This document shows, piece after piece, positions 27,620-36,727 of a DNA stretch of 64,000 bases; positions within the stretch are counted from its first letter, which is position 1; each line of letters starts with the position of its first letter. Both the position numbers and the translations under genes were made by a program. The DNA lies in the NCBI RefSeq assembly GCF_036178145.1, contig NZ_CP108067.1, positions 248,001-312,000 of the forward strand, read 5' to 3'. The notes beneath the pieces were generated by a model that saw nothing but the letters and a program-made list of their open reading frames with translations, was not told the origin of the DNA and did not search any database. The stretch comes from Streptomyces sp. NBC_00273. Lineage in GTDB: Bacteria > Actinomycetota > Actinomycetes > Streptomycetales > Streptomycetaceae.

Positions 27620-28428
27620 TTAGCCATCTGTTCCCGAAGGCTGTCTACCTCGTCCTCGATCTCCTGACACGCAGCCTCGCATCTCACTTGTCGAATGTGA
27701 TCGTCATCAATGAGTGCGATATCGGCAATCTTGCCATCGAGGAACCTTCTCAGTCGGGTAAGTTCCTCTTGGTGACTGTCTTTGAACAAGGCTAGCTCGC
27801 GTGTCGGAATAATCGCTGTGGGAGCTGGTAGGGCCCTCATGATGGCCGCGTACCTGAGTTTGCCAAGTCGTGCCTGCGGATCCCGATCAGGCGGGGCAAG
27901 GTCGGCGATGTGTTGAACGCTGTCCGTGATAGGAAATAGTCCTTCACGAGTTCCGCAAATGACACCTGCGAGGTACGTCATGTAGAGATCGGCAGTGCGC
28001 TCTTCGACCTCCCACCAGTCCCACCCAGGGCCTTGGCGGGCAAGCCCTCTCGTTGCCAGGCGGTCGAAGACGCCGTACTGCGCCTTCCCCGCGTGGACCA
28101 GCGTCCAACCAGGTCTGAGCGGGCCTCCTCCCTCGGCCATTCGCCGCCACCGCCAACGGTCGCTACCGGGCATCCCGTCAAAGGAGCGGAGCACCTCAAA
28201 GAAGCCCGTTTCGAAATCTCCGGACATATCCCAGACTGTCTCGTCAGGCGAGATCGTTTCGACAAGGCCTTGTTGTGTGAGATCGGACATGTATGGACCG
28301 AATACTTCGTCGCGCTCGCGGAGACTGGCGGGCACGATCGTTGCCGCTTTTTCCCAGTACAGGAGAACCTGCGTGAACCACGACGTCTGCGGCGCTCTCA
28401 TGAAAGGAAAGTAAAGTGCTGTTTCCAT
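27620..28428 (-). pseudogene. DUF6236-family gene, 5' part, cut by IS5-family copy A
   Basis: The minus frame starts METALYFPFMRAPQTSWFTQ and continues VLLYWEKAATIVPASLRERD, typical of DUF6236 proteins of unknown function. It runs to DSLREQMAK and then reads into the IS end, which supplies a TAA stop. The missing 3' part is found at 29565-29799 on the opposite strand beside copy B. Both junctions carry TAA. Joining the two halves with one TAA restores the frame (SLREQMAKRAWPKVTF). Codon use is less GC-rich than that of its neighbours, suggesting transfer from outside. DUF6236 is a domain of unknown role. Confidence 0.75.
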
Positions 28429-28666
28429 TTCCTATCACCCCGCTCCAGCATCTTTCGCTTGGCCTCTTCGGGTGTACTTCCAGCTCAGCACATGCCTTAG
28501 CTCCGTGCGCGCTGGAGCAACAGAAGACGAGTTGGCAGCCGCGCTCGACGAGGTTGGTCCGACCCCGATGCCGCGCACCAGTATCTGACCAGAAGTCTGA
28601 TCAATGGGACGGAGCCGTTCACACCATTGGGTTGAGAGCACTCGATTCAGCGGTAGCTTCCCATAG
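28429..28666. other. Upstream region of the DUF6236 fragment
   Basis: The stretch between the DUF6236 start and copy B holds the likely promoter of the disrupted gene. On the plus strand a short frame without a good start reads VYFQLSTCLSSVRAGATEDE and ends PTPMPRTSI at about 28588. It could be the tail of another lost gene, but it is too short to call. Confidence 0.3.
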
Positions 28667-29564
28667 AGCTCGTAACACGATCATGAGGTGGGCTTGTTGA
28701 GGCGTCGCCAACAGATGAGGCTGCAAGCGAGGGAGACAAACGCGTCGTGGAGCTCGGTGCGCCGTTCCCACCGGACGGCGAGTCGTTTGAACTGATGGAG
28801 CAGGGCGAAGGTCTGTTCCACGACGTAGCGGAGCTTGCCCATGCCCTTGATGTTCGGGGATCCCTTGCGGGAGATGACGGGCAGGATCCGGCGTTTACGC
28901 AGCTCATCACGGTTGGCGTTGGAGTCGTAGCCCTTGTCCCCGAGCAGAGCATCGGGACGTCGGCGGGGCCGGCCGGGGCGGCCCGCCACCGGTGGGATGC
29001 CGTCGACCAGGGCGAGAGTCTGGGTGACGTCATTGACGTTCGCCGCAGTCGTGATGACTTTGAGCGGAGTGCCGCGTCCGTCGCAGATCAGGTGGTGTTT
29101 GCTGCCTGTCTTCCGCCGGTCGACCGGCGACGGACCGGTGTCGGCTCCCCCTTTTTCGCACGGATGTGGGAGCCGTCCACGCAGGCCCTGGACCAGTCGA
29201 GCCGGCCGGCCGCATTCAACTCGGCGAGCAGGATCCGATGCAGCTGGTCGAAGACCCCGGCCTGCTGCCACCGCTCCAGGCGCCGCCAGCAGGTCTGCCC
29301 GGACCCGAATCCCAGCTCAGGCGGCAGGAGTTGCCAGGCGATGTCGTTGCAGAGCACGTACAGGATGCCTTGCAGACACAACCGGTCAGCTACCGGCCGC
29401 GGCCCTGGTGACCTCGTCGGCCAGGGCGGCAGCAGCGGCTCGATCAGTGCCCACAAGTCGTCGTCCACGATCCACGGCCGAGTACTCACACCACCACGAA
29501 CGGCTGAATCGTCACACCGGTCACGGCTGACCAGGACATCTCATCAAGATCGTGTTACGAGCTC
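28667..29564 (-). mobile_element. IS5-family element, copy B
   Basis: The 898-bp element is bounded by GAGCTCGTAACACGATC at both ends. It is nearly identical to copy A and in the same orientation. Its right end abuts the 3' half of the DUF6236 gene, preceded by TAA. Confidence 0.9.
28681..29489 (-). CDS. IS5-family transposase (copy B), -1 frameshift
   Basis: The layout is the same as in copy A: an N-terminal domain with ACVDGSHIRAKKG, the AAAAAGGGGG slip site near 29150, then GADTGPSPVDRRKTGSKHHL, LLGDKGYDSN and YVVEQTFALL. A few substitutions separate it from copy A (for example LLPPELGFGSG against LLPSELWFGSG, and SNANRDEL against SNPNREEL). The two are therefore independent insertions or diverged duplicates. 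Confidence 0.9.
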
Positions 29565-29799
29565 TAAGAGGGCCTGGCCGAAGGTTACCTTTAATGGAAT
29601 AGGTGGAGTCTTGGCAGCCGCTATCGCGACCGCCTTGCCCCTCACTGCGGGTGGAGGAGCCCTTGCAGTGGGCCTCGGGGCAGGAGCCGGCCTTGTCGGA
29701 ATCGGCACGGCAGCGTACAACGCCACTGAGATACTGCGTTCTCCCCGATATGACCGACGTGCACCGCTCGTTTACGCCGTCCTTGCCCACGGGCTTTAA
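29565..29799 (+). pseudogene. DUF6236-family gene, 3' part, inverted relative to its 5' part
   Basis: The plus frame just outside copy B reads KRAWPKVTFNGIGGVLAAAI, a Gly/Ala-rich hydrophobic stretch, then YNATEILRSPRYDRRAPLVY and AVLAHGL, with a stop at 29797-29799. It completes the truncated gene at 27620-28428 when one TAA is removed. The Gly/Ala-rich hydrophobic C-terminus followed by a YA-x-L motif fits DUF6236 tails. The two halves now read in opposite directions, so an inversion followed the insertion. Confidence 0.72.
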
Positions 29800-29831
29800 C
29801 AAGCGGCCCGTCCCGCCCGGATACGGGCAGC

Positions 29832-31379
29832 TCAGGGCATCCTTTCATCCTGTTCTGCAGCTGAGTCGACTGCCGCGCTGGTGTAGCGAAGGCTGGCCTT
29901 GGCACCCAGGGAGAAGACGTGGGCAAGGTGGAGAGGGTCGGCGCCGGTGACCGCGGCTTCTTCGAGGATGCGGTCCTGCCGCAGCCGGTCGAGCCCGACG
30001 GGCAGTTGCCGGACCAGCCTGTCCATCCAGAAGGTGCCGACGGCCGCCGTGGTGGTGGCGGTGTTCCGGCTGATCAGCAGGTGCGGGTTGGTGCTGTTGG
30101 GCCAGCGTTCGTGTCGGTAAGCCACGTAGTTGATGATCGCCTCGGCGGTGTAGTCGTCCAGGGGACGATCCAAGCCCTCAGGGTCGAGTCGCCGTCCGGG
30201 CAGGTCCACCTGCTCGACCAGCATCGAGCGAATCTGGCGGGCGGGCAGTGCATGGATGCCGGACAGGGCCACTACCACGCGAAGGGCCGGATCCTGCAGT
30301 GCGGCAAGAGCGACAGACTCCACCTCGTCCGCGGTGAGTGATACGGGGATCTTGATCGCGGGCTGGCCGCCCTTGATGCCTCGCATCGGGTTGGCGAAGA
30401 TCAGCCGCTCGGCCTTGAGCGTGCTGAACAGCGAACGCAGGGCACTGGCGTCGTGTGCGCGATAGGGCCGGTCGGCGAGCCAACTGGTGATGTCGTCGCG
30501 GGTAGCCTGCCGCAGGGTTGTGTACTTGCCGGCGTACTCGGTCAGGAACGGCAGGATGCTCCTCAGGTTCGTGATGACCGTTGCGCGGGCACGTGGCCTG
30601 CGGCGCGGGGTCCCGTGTCTCAGGATGTCGATCCAAGCGTCCAGCTCAGAGCGGACACCTGGGGCCAGGAAGGAAAGGTGTTCCTCGCACCAGGCGTCGA
30701 GAGAGTCGGGCCGGTCGTCGAGGAAGATGTCGAGTCCCTCGAACACCTCCAGGACGTGGTTGGCTGGCACTGCCGTATGGGTGAGCTGAGTGATGGTCGA
30801 GGCCCGGATTCGCTCCCCTGGCCGGTGAACCGCGCAGAGAATCCGGATGCCGCGTTGCACTGAGCCGAGAGTGCGGGGCGGCCAGCCGCGCAGTTCCGCG
30901 ATCTGGATGGCCCGAGCACTCAAGGATGCGAACAGTTGAGGGTCCAGCGGTGGGGCCTTGCTACTGACTCCGCGAAGATCGCGCGGCATCTCGAACAGCA
31001 ACAGCTCCGTCCAGCGTGCCGGAACACGGTGTGGCCGCGGAGACCACGGTTCCGACCGAACAGGCTGAGGCTGCGGGCCGCCGCGCGGTCGCAGGGTGCC
31101 GATGATGAAGAGCTGGTGTCCGGTGCGGGCGGCTACTGTCAGGTCGACACGGGTCTTGTTGTCCGGGCCGGCGATCAGGCTGGCCTGGCGGCGGCAGAGG
31201 CGGCAGATCCCGTCTATCGCGGCGACCTCGCGTGCGCAGACGTCGCAGTGGCGGCTGGTGGCTTTCGAGGTGAAGCCCCAGCACGCTTTGCAGCGAGGGC
31301 GGTCGATCCAGCCCCATCCAAAGCAGTCCCTGCAGCTGCGGGTGGCCCAGGGTCGTGATCGCCGGACTGGCGTACTCAT
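29832..31379 (-). CDS. Zinc-ribbon tyrosine-recombinase-like protein (second recombinase of operon)
   Basis: The 515-residue protein begins with Cys-rich zinc-ribbon motifs (CRDCFGWGWIDRPRCKACWG, CDVCAREV, CRLCRRQ). A SAM-like helical domain follows, and then an integrase-type catalytic domain (VVVALSGIHALPARQIRSML containing the conserved Arg; the C-terminal LGAKASLRYTSAA contains a candidate Tyr). The HxxR box is not clear (DRLRQDRILEEAAVTG), so catalysis may be altered or supplied by the partner. The ATG at 31379 overlaps the XRE gene stop by 4 bp. The size and layout recall TnpB of Tn554-type elements. Confidence 0.72.
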   Translation of the reverse strand: MSTPVRRSRPWATRSCRDCFGWGWIDRPRCKACWGFTSKATSRHCDVCAREVAAIDGICRLCRRQASLIAGPDNKTRVDLTVAARTGHQLFIIGTLRPRGGPQPQPVRSEPWSPRPHRVPARWTELLLFEMPRDLRGVSSKAPPLDPQLFASLSARAIQIAELRGWPPRTLGSVQRGIRILCAVHRPGERIRASTITQLTHTAVPANHVLEVFEGLDIFLDDRPDSLDAWCEEHLSFLAPGVRSELDAWIDILRHGTPRRRPRARATVITNLRSILPFLTEYAGKYTTLRQATRDDITSWLADRPYRAHDASALRSLFSTLKAERLIFANPMRGIKGGQPAIKIPVSLTADEVESVALAALQDPALRVVVALSGIHALPARQIRSMLVEQVDLPGRRLDPEGLDRPLDDYTAEAIINYVAYRHERWPNSTNPHLLISRNTATTTAAVGTFWMDRLVRQLPVGLDRLRQDRILEEAAVTGADPLHLAHVFSLGAKASLRYTSAAVDSAAEQDERMP

Positions 31380-31696
31380 AGCGGCGGTCCCGAGCGACCC
31401 GGTCGGCGCTGGTGTGTGATCGGGCTGCCGCCGACGGCCTGCTTCTCCGTCTCCGGTGTCGTGGTCTCCTGCCGGACGCTGGCCTTCTCCGGGACGAGGA
31501 GGTCGGCGGTTGTGCAGTCCAGTACCTCGCAGATGATGTCGAGGTCGGCCAGGCGTACGGTCAGCGGCCGGCCGGACCACAGGTGGGACATCTTGCCAGC
31601 AGAGATCACCAATCCGGCGTCCGCGAGCATCCGTTGGAGCTCGGATGCCTTCCAGATGTCGCGCTGGGCGGCGACCATCCGCAGGTTCCACTTCAT
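31376..31696 (-). CDS. XRE-family helix-turn-helix protein
   Basis: The 106-residue protein has a Cro/C1-type HTH (MLADAGLVISAGKMSHLWSG, RLADLDIICEVLDCTTADLL) and a disordered C-terminal tail. It lies between the two recombinase genes with 4-bp ATGA overlaps on both sides, so all three are translated together. It probably acts as a DNA-binding or regulatory subunit of the recombination system. This position corresponds to the small third protein of Tn554-like modules, though no homology is claimed. Confidence 0.82.
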   Translation of the reverse strand: MKWNLRMVAAQRDIWKASELQRMLADAGLVISAGKMSHLWSGRPLTVRLADLDIICEVLDCTTADLLVPEKASVRQETTTPETEKQAVGGSPITHQRRPGRSGPPL

Positions 31697-32766
31697 CGGC
31701 GTGTCCCCCCGAATCGGGTTGTGGCCCGTTGCCCCGCTCGGATCCAGGCATCTTCGACGTGGGACTTCTCGACGTGCACGTAGATCACGGTCGTGTTGAG
31801 CCATTCGTGTCCGAGGATCTCTTGGATGGCAACGACGTCCATGCCGTTGCGGTAGAGGTCGGAAGCGGCGAAGTGCCGTAGCACGTGCGGTGTGAGCTGG
31901 CCGACCTGGTGCGGCAGGTGCCGGGCGACCGCCTCGGCGAGCCCGGTCCGCAGAGCGTCGTCCGTCACGGCCCTGCTGGATCCGTCGCCGTATCTGCGTT
32001 CCGAGGGAAACAGCGGGGCACGGGGGTCGTTGACCTTGTCGTCGAACTCCCAGCGCGGCCCAGTGATCCACCATTCGAGCAGGTCACGGGAGCCGTTGAT
32101 GAGCGGGACGAGCCGTTCCTTCTTGCCACGGCCCTGGCTTCCCTTGCCCTTGAGGAGGACCTTGCCGAACCGCCCCAAGTCCCAGCGAACATCGCCGATC
32201 CGCAGCAGGCACAGTTCCGAGATCCTCGGCCCGATGAGGCTGGCCAGCCGCGAGGCGGTGTAGTTCCGGGCGGCCGGAGCGTACTTGCGTGCCTCTTCCA
32301 TGTCGCACCGCCAACCGCCGAAGAGCGTCGTGACGTCCGCTTCTGGCGGCGGGATCCGCAGCCTCGCAGAGGTGCCGCCGCGCGGCCGGTTCATCTCGTC
32401 CAGCGGGGACTCGACGACGAAGCCGGTGGCCGCGTGGATGCCGGCCTTGTGCCGTAGTTCGAGGAACTCGAAGAACACGGCGAAGGCCGCGGCCTGGCGG
32501 ACCTTGGTGCCTGAGGCTGAGTCGCGACGGTGCCGCCCGAAGTACCGGTCGAGGTCCTTGGCCTCCATCTCCCACAAGGGCCGGCCGAACCATTCCCGCA
32601 GGCCAAGAACGGGGCCGACGTCGCCGCGGATGGTGTCGTCGAGGACTCCGGCGGAGGCCCGGGCGAGGACGAACTCAGCCAGCAGATCCTGCTCAAAGGC
32701 AGCGACCTCCTCGGAAGTCTCCAGCCGGAGCTCCGGCCGCAGGTCGCGCACGACGGCCAGTGCCAT
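31693..32766 (-). CDS. Tyrosine recombinase/integrase (first gene of three-gene operon)
   Basis: The 357-residue recombinase has an N-terminal SAM-like core-binding domain and a catalytic domain with the full set: Arg in LIGPRISELCLLR, Lys in the KERLVPL beta-hairpin, TPHVLRHFAAS (HxxR), LGHEWLNTTVIYVHVE with the His/Trp box and the nucleophile Tyr. It should cut and rejoin DNA. The start at 32766 is the first ATG with upstream GGGGAGGAAC. It leads the operon with the XRE and zinc-ribbon recombinase genes. Confidence 0.9.
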   Translation of the reverse strand: MALAVVRDLRPELRLETSEEVAAFEQDLLAEFVLARASAGVLDDTIRGDVGPVLGLREWFGRPLWEMEAKDLDRYFGRHRRDSASGTKVRQAAAFAVFFEFLELRHKAGIHAATGFVVESPLDEMNRPRGGTSARLRIPPPEADVTTLFGGWRCDMEEARKYAPAARNYTASRLASLIGPRISELCLLRIGDVRWDLGRFGKVLLKGKGSQGRGKKERLVPLINGSRDLLEWWITGPRWEFDDKVNDPRAPLFPSERRYGDGSSRAVTDDALRTGLAEAVARHLPHQVGQLTPHVLRHFAASDLYRNGMDVVAIQEILGHEWLNTTVIYVHVEKSHVEDAWIRAGQRATTRFGGTRR

Positions 32767-32939
32767 CCCGTTCCTCCCCTTCAGCTATCCAGCGACTCCG
32801 CCATGACAGCTGAGGAGACTTCAGGATTTCTGAGGAACGAGCAGCAATCACCCGATCGTGTCCAGGAGACCGGAAGCCCCAGATCAGGCAGTCATCGAGG
32901 TCGCTGGCGCAGTCGGGAGGCTGCGGGAACCCACGGGAA

Positions 32940-33884
32940 CACCAGTTCTCCGCGTTCTACTGCGCGCCCGGCGAGGACGGGGCCCACGAGAAGGGCGGGG
33001 TGGAACACGAGGGCGGCAGGTTCCGCCGCAAGCACTTGGTCCCGCCGCCCGCGGTGGACTCGCTGGCGGAGCTGAACGAGCGTCTGGCCGCGATCGACGT
33101 CGCGGAGGACGCCCGGCACATCCATGGTCGGCCGACCTCGATCGGGTTCGACTTCGAGGCCGAGCGGGAACGGCTGCGGCCGCTGCCGGTGGACGACTAC
33201 GACTGCGGGATCGACCTGACGCCGGTGGTCGCGCGCAACTCTCGGATCACGGTGCGGCAGTGCTACTACTCGGTGCCGGCGAAGTTCATCGGCACGAAGG
33301 TCCGGGTCAAGCTGCGGGCGAACGAGTTGTGGGTGTTCGACGGGCGCAAGGTCGTCGCCCGACACCCGCGCCTGACGCGCCGTTACACCTACCACGACCT
33401 GCTGGACCACTACCTGGAGATCCTGCTGGTCAAGCCCGGCGCGTTCGCCGGGGCCTCAGCACTCGCGCAGGCCCGCGCGGAGGGCGGCTTCACCCAGGTC
33501 CATGAGGCGTTCTGGGCGGCGGCGAAGAAGAAGGCCGGCGACCGCGAGGGCACCCGGATGCTGATCGAGGTGCTGCTGCTGCACCGCCAGCTGCCCGCCG
33601 AGGCGCTTGTTGCGGCGATGGAGACCTGCCTACGGATCGGGTCGGTCTCCACCGACCTGGTCGCCATCGAGGCCCGCAAGGCGATGGAGGGCACCGACGC
33701 CGACGACGCCGAGCTGCTGGCCGACGCCAAAGAGGAGACCCAGGACGGCCCGGCGGCCACGGGCGGCGGGGCCCGGGTGATCTCCCTGCACGCGCGCCGC
33801 CTGCCGCCCGACCCGCGCCAGGGGTTGCCCGACATGAGCAAGTACGACCGGCTGCCGACGCGAACCGCCGCCTGTCCTCCGTGA
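32940..33884 (+). pseudogene. IS21-family transposase IstA, remnant
   Basis: The frame contains HQFSAFYCAPGEDGAHEKGG, VEHEGGRFRRKHLVPPPAVD, then the Mu-transposase-C-type domain (YYSVPAKFIGTKVRVKLRAN, YTYHDLLDHYLEILLVKPGA). The N-terminal HTH and the first part of the catalytic core are missing. The C-terminus is joined by a deletion to the istB remnant in a different frame, ending TRTAACPP. The element is immobile. Confidence 0.82.
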
Positions 33885-34177
33885 TCGCCCGTTACAGCAA
33901 GATCGACCTGCTCTGCCTGGACGAGTTCGGCTACCTCAACCTGGACCGCAAGGGCGCCAAGCTGCTGTTCCAGATCTTCACCGAGCGCGAGGAACGCAAG
34001 GCCACCGCGGTCGCCACGAACTCGCCGTTCACCGAGTGGGACAAGACCTTCGGCGACGCCCGCCTCTGCGCGGCCATCGCCGACCGGATCACCTTCCGCT
34101 GCACGCTGATCCAGACCGGCACCGAGTCCTACCGCTACCAGGCCACCCAGGAATCTCTCTTCCCGGCCTCGAACTGA
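33863..34177 (+). pseudogene. IS21-family helper ATPase IstB, C-terminal remnant
   Basis: The frame reads SSVIARYSKIDLLCLDEFGY (Walker B), LNLDRKGAKLLFQIFTEREE, then TEWDKTFGDARLCAAIADRI and ends QESLFPASN. This is the C-terminal half of the DnaA-like AAA ATPase IstB. The Walker A half is deleted, together with the end of istA. The right end of the element probably lies near 34250. Confidence 0.82.
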
Positions 34178-34436
34178 TGGACGGCGAAGTCTCGGTGACC
34201 CCCGGGAGGGCATGGAGGGCCGCTGAGGGGCCACTCGGATTTCCAGCTGACCACAGAGCCACTGGGTTGGTGTGGTGACCGGCTCAGCCCACGCCCCTGT
34301 GGGTGACGGCCGAGCCGGTCTCCGTGCCTGCGGCGATGCCTTGGCGCTTACCGCGGAGGCCGGCGCACCCTCGCAGCAGCCGTCGTGGTTGTCGCCCAGT
34401 GGCTTCGTATAGAAGCCCGCCTGGCATGCTGGCCGC

Positions 34437-35912
34437 ATGGACGCTGACGATCTGACTCCGGTTCACCTCGACAAGGTGATGGACGGGTTGGCGATGAATC
34501 CCGCCCTGCCAGCTCCTATGGTCCGGCGACTATTCGCATGGCGGCGGGGCTTGGGGATGGTGGCGAAGCGTCCGGATCTTACCGAGGACATGATCGCCGA
34601 GATCGTCGCGATCGACGATCACTGGCTCCTGCACAGCCTGGCGCTCAACGACCGGCTGCCGGACCAGTTCCGCATCGAACTGGCCGCTCATCGGGACAGG
34701 GCGGTGCGGGCCGCACTCGTTGTCCACACCGCGACCGCACCGAGGAAAATGCTGGAACAGCTCATCAACGATCCCGATCCACGGGTCCGTGAGTACCTGG
34801 CTCAGGGCCCCCACACGCCGCCCGACCTCCGGGCCCACCTCGCCGCCGACTCAGACCCCGCAATCCGCGCCGTGCTGGCGAAGCACTGGCCACAAGCACC
34901 GGAGGCAGTCCGCCGGATCCTGCTGACCGATCCCGAGACCAAGGTCCGCGCTGCGGCCTGTTCGACCTACTACGCGCATCAGCCACATCCGACACCGCCC
35001 GCGGACCTACTCCCGGCGCTGTTGGCGGACCCGGTGACTCGGGCGGGCGCGGTTATTCACGCTGTTCTCGACGCGGACACCCTCCAGCGGCTCGCCGCAG
35101 ATCCGGACAGCGAGGTTCGCGCCGAGCTCGCCCGGCATCCCGACCTGCCACCGTCGGCTCGCAACGCCCTTGCGGTCGATCCAGCTTTGAGCGTCCGTGT
35201 GAAGGTCTTCGCCCGACCGGACACGCCCGAGCACGTGCGGGCACAGATCCACGCCTCGGTCCACGAGCTGTCGCGCTCGACAGCTGATCCGGACCCTGCC
35301 GCGGACGACGAAACGGTCCTGCAGTGGTTCCAGAACGAGTTCGCGCCCACGGAACTGCGGATCCTGCGGCTGCCCTGGGTGACGGCCGATCCGCTGCCGT
35401 ACATCGACTCGCCCTACGTCAGCTTCCGAGTCTCCGCGGCCGCCAGCAAGGCCCTTCCCGCCAACGCGGTGGCCCGACTGCTCGACGACGAAGAGGAGAT
35501 GGTCCGCCTCACCATGGCGCACACCGCCCCGCACCTGGTCGATCTCGCGACCGCCGAAAGCATCGAGCGCCGCTACCGGCCCCGGCGGGACAAGTTCACG
35601 TTCTGGTGGGACAAGGAGGAGGTCCTGACGTTCCCGCCCACAGCCTTGCGCCGCTTCGCCACCGACCCTGAGCCCCGGCTTCGCTCCTTCGCACCCCGCG
35701 ATCCGAACCTGCCCCCGGAACTCGCCGAGAAGCTGGCCGCCGACCCCGAAGACCGCGTCCGCCGCGCGGTCGCGCCCCACCGCAACCTCCCGCTCCAATC
35801 CCTGCTCCGACTCCTCGCCGACTCCTCGGAGCGCGTCGCAGAAGCCGCCGGCGCCTCACCATTCCTTCCGGGCGAGCACATGGAGTGGCTGCTGAACCGG
35901 GCGGGTCTGTAG
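34437..35912 (+). CDS. LRV/HEAT-like repeat protein (second in window)
   Basis: The 491-residue protein is built of degenerate repeats with the same signature as the protein at 4141 (INDPDPRVREYLAQ, LLTDPETKVRAAAC, LAADPDSEVRAELARHPDLP, LAADPEDRVRRAVAPHRNLP). It has a non-repeat insert of about 90 residues around FAPTELRILRLPWVTADPL. There is no signal or membrane segment. A helical solenoid for protein or nucleic-acid binding is inferred. It stands alone, followed by a terminator-like hairpin. Confidence 0.82.
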   Translation: MDADDLTPVHLDKVMDGLAMNPALPAPMVRRLFAWRRGLGMVAKRPDLTEDMIAEIVAIDDHWLLHSLALNDRLPDQFRIELAAHRDRAVRAALVVHTATAPRKMLEQLINDPDPRVREYLAQGPHTPPDLRAHLAADSDPAIRAVLAKHWPQAPEAVRRILLTDPETKVRAAACSTYYAHQPHPTPPADLLPALLADPVTRAGAVIHAVLDADTLQRLAADPDSEVRAELARHPDLPPSARNALAVDPALSVRVKVFARPDTPEHVRAQIHASVHELSRSTADPDPAADDETVLQWFQNEFAPTELRILRLPWVTADPLPYIDSPYVSFRVSAAASKALPANAVARLLDDEEEMVRLTMAHTAPHLVDLATAESIERRYRPRRDKFTFWWDKEEVLTFPPTALRRFATDPEPRLRSFAPRDPNLPPELAEKLAADPEDRVRRAVAPHRNLPLQSLLRLLADSSERVAEAAGASPFLPGEHMEWLLNRAGL

Positions 35913-36013
35913 CCGCCGACTGGCCCGGGCCCCGCTGGTCCGACAACGACCACCCCATACGGAAGATCTTGCTCAGCCTCTGCCGAGTCTCACTGTCCAA
36001 TTTGCTGCTATAG

Positions 36014-36052
36014 CCGGAAGGGGTTGGGCCCGTGGGGTCCAACCCCTTCCGG
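36014..36052 (+). terminator. Terminator-like hairpin after the LRV gene
   Basis: There is a perfect 14-bp stem, CCGGAAGGGGTTGG (36014-36027) pairing with 36039-36052, around an 11-nt loop about 100 bp after the LRV stop. There is no U-tract, as is usual in Streptomyces. Confidence 0.6.
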
Positions 36053-36532
36053 CACATCCAGGGTGAGGCCCCGGCCGCGACTTGTCAGGGAGGCGACCCG
36101 GGCCCTCACTCACACGCTACCGACGCCACCACTCTGGCCTCCACGGACACTCCGCCCATGCCTTGGCGGGTCACCCGATCAGTGGCTCCCAATCTCGCCG
36201 GAACGGCTCCCGAACTCGCCGAAGAACGCCCAGCGAGGTCGAGTACATCACCGTCACGAACGACCTACATGTGGCTCCCGTTCACACCGGAGCAGTGGCT
36301 CCCATATGACCCGACAAAATCACGCACCGTCACCTGACACACCCGCCACCCACTCAGGCCCCTGCAGCACTGAGCGCGCTACCTGGCCGAAGAGCCAAGT
36401 AGCGCGCTCATGCGGTCCGTGGCGGACAGTGATACTTCGGTCGCTATCTGATTGGCTTGGGTATGCAACGCTGCTCAGCGGCCGAAGGAGGCCCTGGGCT
36501 TCCCTGTCCCGCCCAGAGAGGAGCCAGCCGAT
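36053..36532. other. Intergenic stretch with a second hairpin and GTGGCTCCC repeats
   Basis: There is no gene here. It holds several copies of a GTGGCTCCC-type motif (36182, 36271, 36295, plus a degenerate one near 36205). It also holds a perfect 12-bp inverted repeat TGAGCGCGCTAC (36371-36382 and 36399-36410, 16-nt loop). The first may be a relic of an IS21-type end; the second may be a terminator or regulatory hairpin ahead of the DUF1918 gene. Confidence 0.4.
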
Positions 36533-36727
36533 ATGCGAGCAAGTGTGGGCGACCGCCTTTTGGTTCACGGCCGCACGGTCGGTCAGCATGACCGATCCGC
36601 AGAGGTGGTTGAGGTGCTGGGCCCGGACGGAACGCCGCCCTACAGGGTGCGGTTCGAGGACGGGCACGAAACGCTCATGTCGCCTGGTCCTGACACTGTC
36701 GTCCGTCACCTGACGGAAGACACCTGA
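36533..36727 (+). CDS. DUF1918 protein
   Basis: The 64-residue protein MRASVGDRLLVHGRTVGQHD followed by RSAEVVEVLGPDGTPPYRVR matches DUF1918, a small SH3-like beta-barrel family widespread in actinobacteria and of unknown function. The ATG is preceded by AGAGGAG at a good distance. The gene stands alone. Confidence 0.88.
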   Translation: MRASVGDRLLVHGRTVGQHDRSAEVVEVLGPDGTPPYRVRFEDGHETLMSPGPDTVVRHLTEDT

